Source of the DNA: Exiguobacterium chiriqhucha RW-2 | GTDB taxonomy: Bacteria; Bacillota; Bacilli; Exiguobacteriales; Exiguobacteriaceae | Length of the DNA: 64,000 nt | Direction: 5' to 3' | Assembly: GCF_000416965.1 (NCBI RefSeq) | Contig: NZ_ATCL01000022.1 | Location: 124,001 to 188,000, forward strand | Part shown: positions 37,437 through 46,016 of the stretch, piece by piece | Position numbering within the stretch: position 1 is the stretch's first letter | Layout of the letters: every line of letters starts with the position of its first letter | Position numbers and translations under genes: made by a program | Notes under the pieces: model-generated | Told to the model about the DNA's origin: nothing | What the model saw: only the letters and a program-made list of their open reading frames with translations | Databases searched by the model: none

Positions 37437-37636
37437 TCCACGTTACTCCACTAAAGTAAACGAAAGGATTATGTGAAATCACTCATACGAGAGGTAGATA
37501 AAGACGTTCGACATCTTATGGAAAATACTTCAAGGAAGTTAAAAGTTTGGTCAGTGATTGGGCGAATTCGGTCCCGCCTTCAAGGATTCGATTTATAATC
37601 AAATGTATAGATGAATCGATGAAACGAGGGGTAACC

Positions 37637-39154
37637 ATGGTTTATGGCTTATTGATTGGCGGCACTGTCCTAATCACCATCGTCCTCAACATCCTCCGGT
37701 TGATGACGACCCCCGCCCTGAATCGCTGGCTGCTCGCCGGGACGAGCAGTCTCGTCGTGATTTGGCACGGGGTGTTGTTCGACTTTTATGATTTGCATTG
37801 GTCCGTGCTGTTGTTGATTATGACGGGACTCGTCTGTTTTCACTGGAAAGGCATGACTGTTGCAATTATGGTCAGCTGGCTTTTAGTATACAGTCAATCC
37901 GGGATACTATCCTTTCCACTGTTGCTCAGTTATGTCTTCTTTGGATTAGGCGCGGCGTTGCTCTTCGGCTACGTCAAACAGTTGAAGCGTGAGCGGTCGG
38001 GACGGTTACGGATGTTGACGGCAAGTTCTCGTCAATTGAACGTGTTTCGGGAAGTCAGTTTTACAATGCAAGACACGCTCGATCCGGACCGGTTGCTGCA
38101 AACGATTTTGACATCGGTGACGGCGGGGCATGGGCTCGGGTTTAACCGTTCAATCATCTTTTTTGCGGATTTGGAAAAAGATAGCATTTACGGAGTCATG
38201 GGGACAGGACCGATGAATCCAGAAGACGGCTTTCAAATTTGGGAAGAAATCACGAGACAACACATTGATCTTCAAGGACTGATTGATGAGAAGGAGACGG
38301 ACTCGACGCACGATGAACAGTTGAACGAACGAATTCAGAAGATGACGATCCCGTTTCATGGCAACCACCTGTTCAAACAGACGCTCGATTCAGGACGACC
38401 GCTCCATGTCTACGCGAGCATCGCCGATGACCCGGTGCTGCGGATGCTACATACCGATTTACAAATGGATGAGTGTACGATTTTCCCACTTCACCATCAA
38501 GGAATCCCTTACGGACTCCTCGTCATCGATAACGTTGTCAACAAAAAGCCGATCACCCCTCAAAAGATTGATAGTGTCCGTCCGATTGCGGAACAAGCCT
38601 CGCTCGCGCTCCATCAAACGATGCTGTATCAACGTATCGAGACATTGGCGCTTCGTGACGGCTTGACGCGTCTTAAAAACCATCGCTCGTTCGAACAAGA
38701 TTTGGACGTCTTGTTCCGGGAGTGCGAAACGGACGAGCTGTCACTGATTGTCATGGATATCGATCATTTCAAGCACTTCAACGACACGAATGGGCACTTG
38801 GCTGGAAACGAGTTGTTGACGCGACTCGCGAGTGTCATTCGACGAAGCGTGCCGGATGAACAGATGGCTTATCGGTTCGGTGGCGAAGAGTTCGTCGTGC
38901 TATTGCCGCAGTATGACGAGGTCGAGGCGGCACAGGTGGCGGAAACGATCCGCAGCGCCGTGCTCGGAACGAACTTTATGAACGGAGAGCGACAACCGGG
39001 TGGGCAGTTGACGCTCAGCTTCGGCGTCGCTTCAAAGCATACCCTTCATGAACAGTCCCTCGAACAGTTGATTGAGTGTGCCGATCAAGCCCTCTATGCA
39101 GCCAAATCAAAAGGGAAAAACCAAGTTTGTCGTTGGGAAGGGGTAACGTTATGA
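37637..39154 (+). CDS. Membrane GAF-GGDEF diguanylate cyclase
   Basis: 505 residues. Five or six helices (residues 1-120), then a GAF-like sensor (about 150-330: FREVSFTMQDTLDPDRLLQT to GLLVIDNVVNKK) and a full GGDEF domain: DGLTRLKNHRSFEQDL, VMDIDHFKHFNDTNGHLAGN, active site RFGGEEFVVLLPQ. There is no RxxD inhibitory site at the usual place. It should make cyclic di-GMP from two GTP. ATG at 37637 with GAGGGG upstream is preferred to the longer frame. The next gene overlaps by 4 nt. Confidence 0.92.
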   Translation: MVYGLLIGGTVLITIVLNILRLMTTPALNRWLLAGTSSLVVIWHGVLFDFYDLHWSVLLLIMTGLVCFHWKGMTVAIMVSWLLVYSQSGILSFPLLLSYVFFGLGAALLFGYVKQLKRERSGRLRMLTASSRQLNVFREVSFTMQDTLDPDRLLQTILTSVTAGHGLGFNRSIIFFADLEKDSIYGVMGTGPMNPEDGFQIWEEITRQHIDLQGLIDEKETDSTHDEQLNERIQKMTIPFHGNHLFKQTLDSGRPLHVYASIADDPVLRMLHTDLQMDECTIFPLHHQGIPYGLLVIDNVVNKKPITPQKIDSVRPIAEQASLALHQTMLYQRIETLALRDGLTRLKNHRSFEQDLDVLFRECETDELSLIVMDIDHFKHFNDTNGHLAGNELLTRLASVIRRSVPDEQMAYRFGGEEFVVLLPQYDEVEAAQVAETIRSAVLGTNFMNGERQPGGQLTLSFGVASKHTLHEQSLEQLIECADQALYAAKSKGKNQVCRWEGVTL

Positions 39155-39645
39155 CCGAATTCAGTGTCATGATTATGACCGTCGCCTTTATCGGTTCGAT
39201 TTTATTGACGAGTCAGCCGTGTTATCGTTTCGTGACAGGCAACCTGGCGCGACGCCACGCTACGGCACTCGGTGTCTCATTGAAAGATGTCTCATTCTCG
39301 TTCGATCAAATGGTATATTTCATCGCGTTGCCGACGACGATTCCGGAAGTCCGGGATGCGGCGAAAGCAGAACTGGTCGTCGAACCGTATTATGAATCTT
39401 ATTTCTTTCCAGAAGTGAACGGCGTGCAAGTCTCTGTGAAATCGGGATCCGCCGTGACTCCTATCGCCTATTTGCCGATTGACGACTTCAGCCTTCCTGT
39501 GTTGGATCGATACTTAGAGGCCGGAAAGATTAATGAACGCGTCAACCGGACGATTCGGGAGCATATGATTGTCCATGACCGTACGCTCGAAGCGATTCGA
39601 GACGAGGTATATCATCACCTCCATGAAGATCGCCTGGCACAATAA
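39151..39645 (+). CDS. Unknown protein with N-terminal membrane anchor, coupled to the GGDEF gene
   Basis: 164 residues: TEFSVMIMTVAFIGSILLTS is a membrane helix, the rest is soluble and acidic with a long C-terminal helix (RVNRTIREHMIVHDRTLEAI). Starts within the stop of the diguanylate cyclase (ATGA), with GAAGGGG upstream, so the two products are probably needed together. No family recognised; an effector or regulator of the cyclase is possible. Confidence 0.75.
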   Translation: MTEFSVMIMTVAFIGSILLTSQPCYRFVTGNLARRHATALGVSLKDVSFSFDQMVYFIALPTTIPEVRDAAKAELVVEPYYESYFFPEVNGVQVSVKSGSAVTPIAYLPIDDFSLPVLDRYLEAGKINERVNRTIREHMIVHDRTLEAIRDEVYHHLHEDRLAQ

Positions 39646-39685
39646 AAGGGTTTCCATCACAGACTCGTGGTGGAAACCCTTTTTT
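39644..39685. terminator. Bidirectional intrinsic terminator
   Basis: AAAAGGGTTTCCA and TGGAAACCCTTTTTT between converging genes. Confidence 0.88.
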
Positions 39686-40557
39686 CACTGCGCTAACATG
39701 TGAAACCGTGCGGCCCCGATCAAGTTGGCCTCGTTGAAGTGGGCACACGTCTCGAGATCGATGTGGAACGTCCCGAACGCGTCACAGAGCGCATCCAAGT
39801 GTCGTTTGATGCCGTCTCGGACTTCCGGACGGCGACTGATGCCGCCACCGATTAAAATCCGCTCCGGGTCGAGTCCGAATTGAAGATTGTACATGCCGAT
39901 TGCGTTCCAGCGATAGAAGCGCTCTAATTCCGTTTGGATGACCGGATCGGTTTGAAGCGCGAACACGTCTTTTCCGGTGAGCGGGCGACCGAGCTGTTCG
40001 CTGCAACGCTTGACGAGGACGGCCGTCGACCCGATGGCGCTCCATGTTCCATCTGGATGCGGCAAGTTCGGGTCCAAAATCCAGTACCCGTACTCACCGC
40101 CGTGGAAGTGTGACCCGACCATGAGGACGTCCGAATCGACGAAGGCACCACCGATGCCTGTACCGATGACCACGGTCGCATAACGTTTCACGGATGCGGC
40201 CGCACCGTTCCATCCTTCTGCGAGTGCTGCCGCATTGGCATCATTCAAGACGGTGACCGGTAAGTCGTAACGGTCTTCGAACGCCTGTAGAAACGGACGA
40301 TTGTGGATATACGGCAATGCGCTGATGCCATGAATCACACCGGTCATCGAGTCGACGGAGCCGGGCGCACTGAAGGCGATTCCGTCGAGCGGGGCCTCGA
40401 GGGTAGCTTCGTTAAAAATCACATCGACTTGATCAAGCAGGCCGTCCCACGTCGCTGGGGTTGGGACGTGTTTGTTCGACAGGAGGTTGCCGTCGGCTTG
40501 GACGACTCCGTATTTGATACTCGTACCACCGATATCGATGGCTAAATAATGTTGCAT
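39685..40557 (-). CDS. ROK-family sugar kinase without the usual zinc motif
   Basis: 290 residues. Phosphate-1 motif AIDIGGTSIKYGVV, catalytic-Asp loop VLNDANAAALAEGW and phosphate-2 motif TVVIGTGIGGAFV mark an ATP-dependent sugar kinase of the ROK group. The CxCGxxGC zinc site seen in most ROK kinases is missing; the equivalent stretch is HGGEYGYWILDPNLPHPDG. Likely substrates: glucose, mannose, fructose or allose. ATG at 40557 has AAGGAG 12 nt upstream. Lies 16 bp after the ManA-ROK fusion gene, same operon. Confidence 0.87.
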   Translation of the reverse strand: MQHYLAIDIGGTSIKYGVVQADGNLLSNKHVPTPATWDGLLDQVDVIFNEATLEAPLDGIAFSAPGSVDSMTGVIHGISALPYIHNRPFLQAFEDRYDLPVTVLNDANAAALAEGWNGAAASVKRYATVVIGTGIGGAFVDSDVLMVGSHFHGGEYGYWILDPNLPHPDGTWSAIGSTAVLVKRCSEQLGRPLTGKDVFALQTDPVIQTELERFYRWNAIGMYNLQFGLDPERILIGGGISRRPEVRDGIKRHLDALCDAFGTFHIDLETCAHFNEANLIGAARFHMLAQ

Positions 40558-40573
40558 GTCTTGTTTCCACTCC

Positions 40574-42358
40574 TTATGGCAAGAACGCGGCCCCGATGAC
40601 GCCAGCGTCGCCATGCAGTTGCTGCAGGACGAGGGGGGTCGCTCCTCTCAAATGAGGGTATACTCGCATCGCGACCGCGTCTTGTAACTGATTCCAGTAT
40701 AACGGAGCCGAAGCCGTCACGCCTCCTCCAAGAATAATGACGTCAGGATCGACCGTGTGGATGATATTGGCGAGACCGGTCGCTAAATCCTCGACGAACG
40801 TGCTGCGTTCGATTTCGTCTGTCAAAAGCGTCATCGAATCAGTCATTCCTTTAGTGCGGGCACGTTCGTGAAGTGCCGTTCCACTCGCATGCGTCTCAAG
40901 CGCTCCGACGTTCAGCGTCGGATGTGCTGGTCCGTCCGTACGAATGATCATATTGCCGACTTCTCCGGCGCTACCATGAGCCCCGCTAATCAAATTTTGC
41001 TTATAGACGAAACCGCCGCCAATACCTGTGCTGACCGTGACGTAAAAGACGGAGTCGACATGACGACCAGCCCCGAATTTCGCTTCGGCGAGCGCTGCCG
41101 CGTTGGCATCATTCTCTAACGTGACAGGTAGACCGAGCAGAGTGCATAGCGGCTCCACGATCGTCTGATGGTGCCAGTTCGGGAGGTTCGGCGGGGTCAA
41201 GAACGCACCTCGTTTTAAGTCGAGCGGACCAGGTGCCGCGATGCCGACGTGCGTGATGTCATATTCGAGTTGGAATCGTTCGACGGCAAGCTTGATTTGG
41301 TTCAACAAGGTGTCGAGCGCAAGGTGCGGCTGTGTCTTCAATTTATATTGTTTCTCGAGACGCCCTTCTGTCGACACGACGGCGATTCGTGTGTTTGTGC
41401 CGCCCAAATCGATGCCGATGCGGGCTTTTTGTTTCGTTGGAGAGGATACACCGGTGACGAGGCACGTGGCCGTTCCGTCTAACTGAAATGACTGACCCGC
41501 TGGCAAAAGCAACGTCGCACCAATATCGAAGGACGAACCGTCAATCTCAAGTGTCCCTTCGACGACCGAGAGCAAACGGAACGTGTCCGTCGAGACGGAT
41601 TCTTCGCGTTCGATCGTCCATTTTTCGACGAAGAAATACGGATTGCGCGTCAACTGCGTCCGGAAATGATTCAGTGACAGGGCAGGTTCCACATAGTCGA
41701 GATGGGGTGCGAAGGAGGCAAGGGTACCTTGATTGACGTGGAGATCACGTGTGCGGCCCGTCGTCGGTTCAGTGCGTCCGTAATCATAGAGACGGTACGT
41801 CGTATCCGAACTTTGTTGAATCTCGAGAACAGATACGTCTTTCGTCAAAGCGTGGACAGTCCCGGCCGGCACGTATAAAAAATCGCCGCGGCTAACAGGT
41901 CTTCGAATTAAACCGGACATGACATCACCGGCTTCAAGCGCCTGTTGTAACGTCTCTTTCGACTCGAACGTATGCCCGTAGATGATTTCTCCCCCTTCTG
42001 GCGCGTCGAGGATGTACCAGCATTCATTCTTTCCATACGGTTGACCCTCGAGCGACTGCGCGAGCTCGTCATCAGGATGCACTTGAATCGATAAATCATC
42101 GTTCGGGTCAATCCACTTGATCAATAACGGAAATACAGGTGAGTTAATGCCGAACAGTTCTGGATGCGTGGCATAAAGGTCGTCTAGCGTTGTCCCGATA
42201 TGCAATCCGGCAGACACGACGGAACTGCCTTGCGGCAACGCCGAGGCGGTCCATGCTTCGCCGATCGAGACTTCATCAAAACAAAAACCAAAACGCTTTA
42301 AGCGGTCGCCTCCCCAAAGACGATATTGATAATGCGGCTGTAACGGGATGATTTTCAT
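40574..42358 (-). CDS. manA: Fusion of mannose-6-phosphate isomerase (ManA) and ROK sugar kinase
   Basis: 594 residues. Residues 1-306 are class I phosphomannose isomerase: YRLWGGDRL, the zinc motif IQVHPDDELA, NECWYILDAPEG, VPAGTVHAL. Residues 312-594 are a whole ROK kinase: RIGIDLGGTNTRIAVV, LENDANAAALAEAKFG, VTVSTGIGGGFV, again without CxCG. The join (TKQKAR) has no stop or start. In B. subtilis gmuE (ROK fructokinase) and gmuF (ManA) are separate neighbours, so this looks like their fusion in a similar cluster: mannose-6-P to fructose-6-P plus phosphorylation of a free hexose. GAGGGA lies 7 nt before the ATG at 42358. Confidence 0.88.
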   Translation of the reverse strand: MKIIPLQPHYQYRLWGGDRLKRFGFCFDEVSIGEAWTASALPQGSSVVSAGLHIGTTLDDLYATHPELFGINSPVFPLLIKWIDPNDDLSIQVHPDDELAQSLEGQPYGKNECWYILDAPEGGEIIYGHTFESKETLQQALEAGDVMSGLIRRPVSRGDFLYVPAGTVHALTKDVSVLEIQQSSDTTYRLYDYGRTEPTTGRTRDLHVNQGTLASFAPHLDYVEPALSLNHFRTQLTRNPYFFVEKWTIEREESVSTDTFRLLSVVEGTLEIDGSSFDIGATLLLPAGQSFQLDGTATCLVTGVSSPTKQKARIGIDLGGTNTRIAVVSTEGRLEKQYKLKTQPHLALDTLLNQIKLAVERFQLEYDITHVGIAAPGPLDLKRGAFLTPPNLPNWHHQTIVEPLCTLLGLPVTLENDANAAALAEAKFGAGRHVDSVFYVTVSTGIGGGFVYKQNLISGAHGSAGEVGNMIIRTDGPAHPTLNVGALETHASGTALHERARTKGMTDSMTLLTDEIERSTFVEDLATGLANIIHTVDPDVIILGGGVTASAPLYWNQLQDAVAMRVYPHLRGATPLVLQQLHGDAGVIGAAFLP

Positions 42359-42431
42359 CGTCAATTCCCTCACTCTCATTTATTATCGTATACACTTTTA
42401 AATTTAAAAACTAAACAAACTTTAAATCAAG

Positions 42432-42459
42432 TATAGACATGAAATAAATCATGTGTATA
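42432..42459. promoter_or_regulatory. Putative operator of the GntR regulator
   Basis: TATA-G-ACATGA and TCATGT-G-TATA form a 28-bp inverted repeat around AATAAA, covering the EIIB promoter. The 10-mer GTATAGACAT (42431-42440) recurs on the minus strand before the GntR gene. Confidence 0.6.
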
Positions 42460-42461
42460 AT
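42434..42461 (+). promoter_or_regulatory. Sigma-A promoter of the PTS EIIB-EIIA-EIIC-GH1 operon
   Basis: TAGACA (42434-42439) and TATAAT (42456-42461) with 16 bp between; the operator overlaps both boxes. Confidence 0.7.
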
Positions 42462-42467
42462 AAAACT

Positions 42468-42481
42468 TGTAAACGATTTCA
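42468..42481. promoter_or_regulatory. CcpA cre-like site
   Basis: TGTAAACGATTTCA, one mismatch from the cre consensus, sits at the transcription start between promoter and EIIB, where CcpA binding would block transcription. Confidence 0.62.
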
Positions 42482-42499
42482 AAAAAGGAGTGGTCGAAC

Positions 42500-42796
42500 A
42501 TGAAGAAGGTATTACTTGCTTGTAGTTCAGGAATGTCGACGAGCCTGCTCGTCACGAAAATGCAACAGCACGCGGCGTCAATCGGGGACGAAGCGAAAAT
42601 TTGGGCAGTCGGTCAAGACCAGGTCGGTAAGGAGATGGAAGAAGCGGACGTCATCCTCATCGGACCGCAAATGCGCTTTTTGCTCGACAAATTGAAAGCG
42701 CAAACATCGAAACCGGTCGAAGTCATCGACATGATGGCCTACGGAACGGCGAATGGGAAAGCAGCGTATGAGCAAGCAATCAAATTGATGGGGTGA
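42500..42796 (+). CDS. PTS lactose/cellobiose-type EIIB
   Basis: 98 residues. MKKVLLACSSGMSTSLLVTK carries the phosphocysteine C8 in the family P-loop; VILIGPQMRFLLDKLK and VEVIDMMAYGTANG complete the fold. Receives phosphate from EIIA and gives it to a di-/oligosaccharide in EIIC. First gene of the operon; AAGGAG precedes the ATG. Confidence 0.94.
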   Translation: MKKVLLACSSGMSTSLLVTKMQQHAASIGDEAKIWAVGQDQVGKEMEEADVILIGPQMRFLLDKLKAQTSKPVEVIDMMAYGTANGKAAYEQAIKLMG

Positions 42797-42800
42797 AGTC

Positions 42801-43145
42801 ATGGAAGGAACGGAAGAGTTAACGTTAGAACAGATGGCGTTCATGATGATTTTGCATAGCGGGAACGCTCGGAGCACGATTCAAGAAGCAATCCAAACGT
42901 ATAAGAACGGTTCCTACGAAGCGTTTGAAGCGCAGCTAGCGACAGCACGTGAACAGTTAAAAGAAGCGCATCAGACGCACTTCGGTCAAATTCAAAAAGA
43001 GGCGAACGGGGAGAAGACGGACATGTCACTGTTGCTCCTTCACGCCGAAGACCATCTCATGTCGACTCAGACGATGCTCGATTTGACGGCAAGCCTGATC
43101 GAGATGATGGAGCAAAAGATTGTAAATCCTAATCAAGAAGGGTGA
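42801..43145 (+). CDS. PTS lactose/cellobiose-type EIIA
   Basis: 114 residues, all helical. The phosphorylated His is H81 in LLLLHAEDHLMSTQT, and HSGNARSTIQEAIQ near residue 19 is the usual helix-1 motif. Starts 5 nt after the EIIB stop with GGGG upstream. Trimeric, cytosolic phosphate donor from HPr to EIIB. Confidence 0.94.
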   Translation: MEGTEELTLEQMAFMMILHSGNARSTIQEAIQTYKNGSYEAFEAQLATAREQLKEAHQTHFGQIQKEANGEKTDMSLLLLHAEDHLMSTQTMLDLTASLIEMMEQKIVNPNQEG

Positions 43146-43150
43146 ATCCT

Positions 43151-44479
43151 ATGTCACAGGACAACAAAATGTTCTTATTGATCAGCAAGTTGCTCATGCC
43201 GATGGCGACTTACTTGAATAACAGTCGGTATTTGCAAGTATTACGGGATGCGTTCATGCTCGCGTTCCCGATTACCATGTTCGGTTCAATCGTCGTCGTT
43301 ATTGCCAACTTGCCGTTCTTAGACAAGTTCATGTCGGAAGGGACGCTGAATGCGTTCAAATCGTCACTCGGTAACGCCCCATCGGCCACGATGGGAATCA
43401 TGTCAATCTTCGTCGTTTTCGGTATTGGCTATTATCTTTCGAAAAGTTACAACGTCGAAGCCGTCTTCGGTGGGGCGATTTCGCTCGTATCGTTCCTCTT
43501 GTTGACACCGTTCCTCATTGAAGTCGAAGGAATGACAGAAGCGGTCGGTAACGTCCTCCCGCTCGATCGTCTTGGCGCCAAAGGAATGTTCCTCGCCATG
43601 ATTACAGGTTTCCTCTCAGGTGAGATTTATCGATTCGTCGTTCAAAAGAACTGGACGATCAAAATGCCGGACGGCGTACCGCCGGCGGTTGCGAAGTCGT
43701 TCTCGGCGCTCGTACCGGCCTTGTTGACGCTCACGGTCTTCTTGCTCCTCAACATCGGTGTGACGAGCTTGTTCAATACGAACTTACATGACGTCATCTT
43801 CAACGTCGTGCAACAGCCGCTCGTCAAATTGGGTAACGGTCTCGTCCCAACGTTGATCGCCATCTTCTTCGTCCAATTGTTCTGGTTCTTCGGGCTGCAC
43901 GGACAAGTCATCGTCAACTCGGTCATGGATCCGATTTGGAATACGTTGTCGCTTGAAAACTTGAACGCGTACACGGCGACCGGAGAAGTACCGAACATCA
44001 TCAGTAAGCAGTTCGTCGAAATCTATACGGTCGGCCTTGGTGGATCCGGCTCGACGCTTGCCGTCATCGTAGCGATTTTGTTGTTCTTGAAATCGAAGCA
44101 GTTGAAACAAATCGGGAAACTGTCACTCGGACCTGGGATCTTTAACGTCAACGAACCGGTCATTTTCGGTCTGCCGATCGTCATGAACCCGCTCATCATG
44201 ATTCCGTGGATTGTCGCTCCACTCATCACGGTCACAGTCACTTACTTTGCAATGTCGACAGGGCTCGTCCCGCCGCCGACAGGGGTCGCGGTACCTTGGA
44301 CCGTCCCGATGTTCATCAGCGGGATGATGGCGACGAACTCACTTGCCGGCGGATTGCTACAACTCGTCAACTTCTTGATCATCTTGGCGGTCTGGTTCCC
44401 ATTCCTTAAATTTATTGACCGTTTGAACTTGAAGAAAGAACAGGAAGAAGCCGCTAACCATAAAGACGAAGCGGTATGA
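43151..44479 (+). CDS. PTS lactose/cellobiose-type EIIC permease
   Basis: 442 residues, about ten helices. LRDAFMLAFPITMFGSIVVV, FGLHGQVIVNSVMDPIWNTL, FNVNEPVIFGLPIVMNPLIM (the NEP sugar-binding loop) and the end LKFIDRLNLKKEQE are typical of CelB/GmuC/LicC. The substrate is a beta-linked di-/oligosaccharide: cellobiose or, given ManA next door, manno- or glucomanno-oligosaccharide. ATG at 43151 is 5 nt after the EIIA stop, with AAGGGTGA upstream. Confidence 0.93.
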   Translation: MSQDNKMFLLISKLLMPMATYLNNSRYLQVLRDAFMLAFPITMFGSIVVVIANLPFLDKFMSEGTLNAFKSSLGNAPSATMGIMSIFVVFGIGYYLSKSYNVEAVFGGAISLVSFLLLTPFLIEVEGMTEAVGNVLPLDRLGAKGMFLAMITGFLSGEIYRFVVQKNWTIKMPDGVPPAVAKSFSALVPALLTLTVFLLLNIGVTSLFNTNLHDVIFNVVQQPLVKLGNGLVPTLIAIFFVQLFWFFGLHGQVIVNSVMDPIWNTLSLENLNAYTATGEVPNIISKQFVEIYTVGLGGSGSTLAVIVAILLFLKSKQLKQIGKLSLGPGIFNVNEPVIFGLPIVMNPLIMIPWIVAPLITVTVTYFAMSTGLVPPPTGVAVPWTVPMFISGMMATNSLAGGLLQLVNFLIILAVWFPFLKFIDRLNLKKEQEEAANHKDEAV

Positions 44480-44511
44480 ATGAGAAATAGAGAATAAGGG
44501 AGAGAAAGTTT

Positions 44512-45936
44512 ATGACGAACCCGACAGAAACGAAAACATCAGCAGCAGTGACATATCAATTCCCGACCGATTTTTGGTGGGGGACGGCCTCTTCGGCGAC
44601 GCAAATGGAAGGTGCGGCGTTTGAGGGCGGCAAAGGCTTAAATATTTGGGATTATTGGTATATGCAACAACCGAACCGATTCTTCAATGGCGTCAGCGCG
44701 ACGGAGGCGTCTAACTTCTATCATTTGTACGAGCAAGATATCACACTCATGAAGGAGCTCGGACATAACACGTTTCGTTTCTCAATCTCGTGGTCACGTC
44801 TATTCCCAGACGGCGTCGGTGAGGTGAATGAAGAGGCGATCACGTTCTATAACAATGTGATCAATTGCCTCATCGATCATGACGTCGAGCCGTTCATCAA
44901 CTTGTATCACTTCGACATGCCGATGGCGCTTCAAGACCAAGGCGGTTGGGAGTCACGTGACGTCGTCAACGCTTACGTACAGTTCGCGAAGACGTGTTTC
45001 GAACTTTTCGGAGACCGTGTGACGACATGGTTCACCCATAACGAACCAATCGTACCGGTCGAAGGCGGCTACTTGTACGATTTCCACTATCCGAACGTCG
45101 TCGATTTCAAGCGTGCCGTTCAAGTCGCTTACCATTCGATTTTATCGAGCGCGCTCGCTATCCAGGCGTATCGGGAGCAGGGACAATCCGGTCAAATCGG
45201 AATCATCCTGAATTTGACACCGTCGTATCCGCGCAGCCAACATCCGGCCGATCTGAAGGCATCGCGCTTGGCCGACGCCATCTTCAACCGCTCGTTCTTG
45301 GACCCGTCCGTGCTCGGGACGTTCCCTGAAGAACTCATCGACGTGTTACAGGAACAAGGCGCGATGCCGGAGATGCAGCCGGGCGACTTGGAACTCATTC
45401 GGGCGAATACGATCGACCTCCTCGGCATCAATTACTATCAACCGCGTCGGGTCAAGGCAAAGGCGTCGCTACCGAATCCTGATGCGCCGTTCCTGCCCGA
45501 GAATCTGTTCGACTTCTATGAGATGCCGGGTCGCAAGATGAACCCGTATCGTGGTTGGGAAATTTATGAGCAGGGCGTCTATGACATCTTGATCAACTTG
45601 AAAGACAACTACGGCAACATCCCGTGTTTCATTTCTGAGAACGGGATGGGCGTCGAAGGAGAAGAGCGTTACCGTGACGCCGACGGCAGCGTCCAAGACG
45701 ACTACCGGATCGACTTCATTCGTGAACATTTGAAATGGACGCATCGGGCGCTCGAAGAAGGTGCGAACGTGAAAGGGTACCATTTATGGACGTTCATGGA
45801 CAACTGGTCATGGAGCAACGCCTATAAGAACCGCTATGGGTTCGTCGGTGTCGACTTAGCGACCCAAGAGCGGACCGTTAAAAAGTCTGGTCACTGGTTC
45901 AAACAAGTGATTACCAATCATGGATTTACAGAATAA
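44512..45936 (+). CDS. GH1 6-phospho-beta-glucosidase
   Basis: 474 residues. FPTDFWWGTASSATQMEGAA, acid/base Glu in WFTHNEPIVPVEG, nucleophile Glu in CFISENGMGVEGEER, and GYHLWTFMDNWSWSNAYKNR then YGFVGVD. Glu-Gly after ENG and the KKSGHWFK end resemble GmuD/BglC-type enzymes. It cleaves the phosphorylated oligosaccharide from the adjacent PTS. Last gene of the four-gene operon, with a terminator. Confidence 0.92.
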   Translation: MTNPTETKTSAAVTYQFPTDFWWGTASSATQMEGAAFEGGKGLNIWDYWYMQQPNRFFNGVSATEASNFYHLYEQDITLMKELGHNTFRFSISWSRLFPDGVGEVNEEAITFYNNVINCLIDHDVEPFINLYHFDMPMALQDQGGWESRDVVNAYVQFAKTCFELFGDRVTTWFTHNEPIVPVEGGYLYDFHYPNVVDFKRAVQVAYHSILSSALAIQAYREQGQSGQIGIILNLTPSYPRSQHPADLKASRLADAIFNRSFLDPSVLGTFPEELIDVLQEQGAMPEMQPGDLELIRANTIDLLGINYYQPRRVKAKASLPNPDAPFLPENLFDFYEMPGRKMNPYRGWEIYEQGVYDILINLKDNYGNIPCFISENGMGVEGEERYRDADGSVQDDYRIDFIREHLKWTHRALEEGANVKGYHLWTFMDNWSWSNAYKNRYGFVGVDLATQERTVKKSGHWFKQVITNHGFTE

Positions 45937-45940
45937 TAGG

Positions 45941-45978
45941 AAAAGCTGACAAGGACCTACTCTTTGTCAGCTTTTTTT
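45941..45978 (+). terminator. Intrinsic terminator
   Basis: AAAAGCTGACAA/TTGTCAGCTTTTTTT hairpin. Confidence 0.85.
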
Positions 45979-45989
45979 GATATATTATT

Positions 45990-46005
45990 TGTATATGTCT
46001 ATACA
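45990..46005. promoter_or_regulatory. Putative autoregulatory operator of the GntR gene
   Basis: TGTATATGTCTATACA is a perfect inverted repeat (TGTATA-TGTC-TATACA) ending 11 bp before the GntR start codon. It shares GTATAGACAT (minus strand, 45995-46004) with the EIIB promoter. Confidence 0.65.
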
Positions 46006-46016
46006 TGAGGTGGAAT

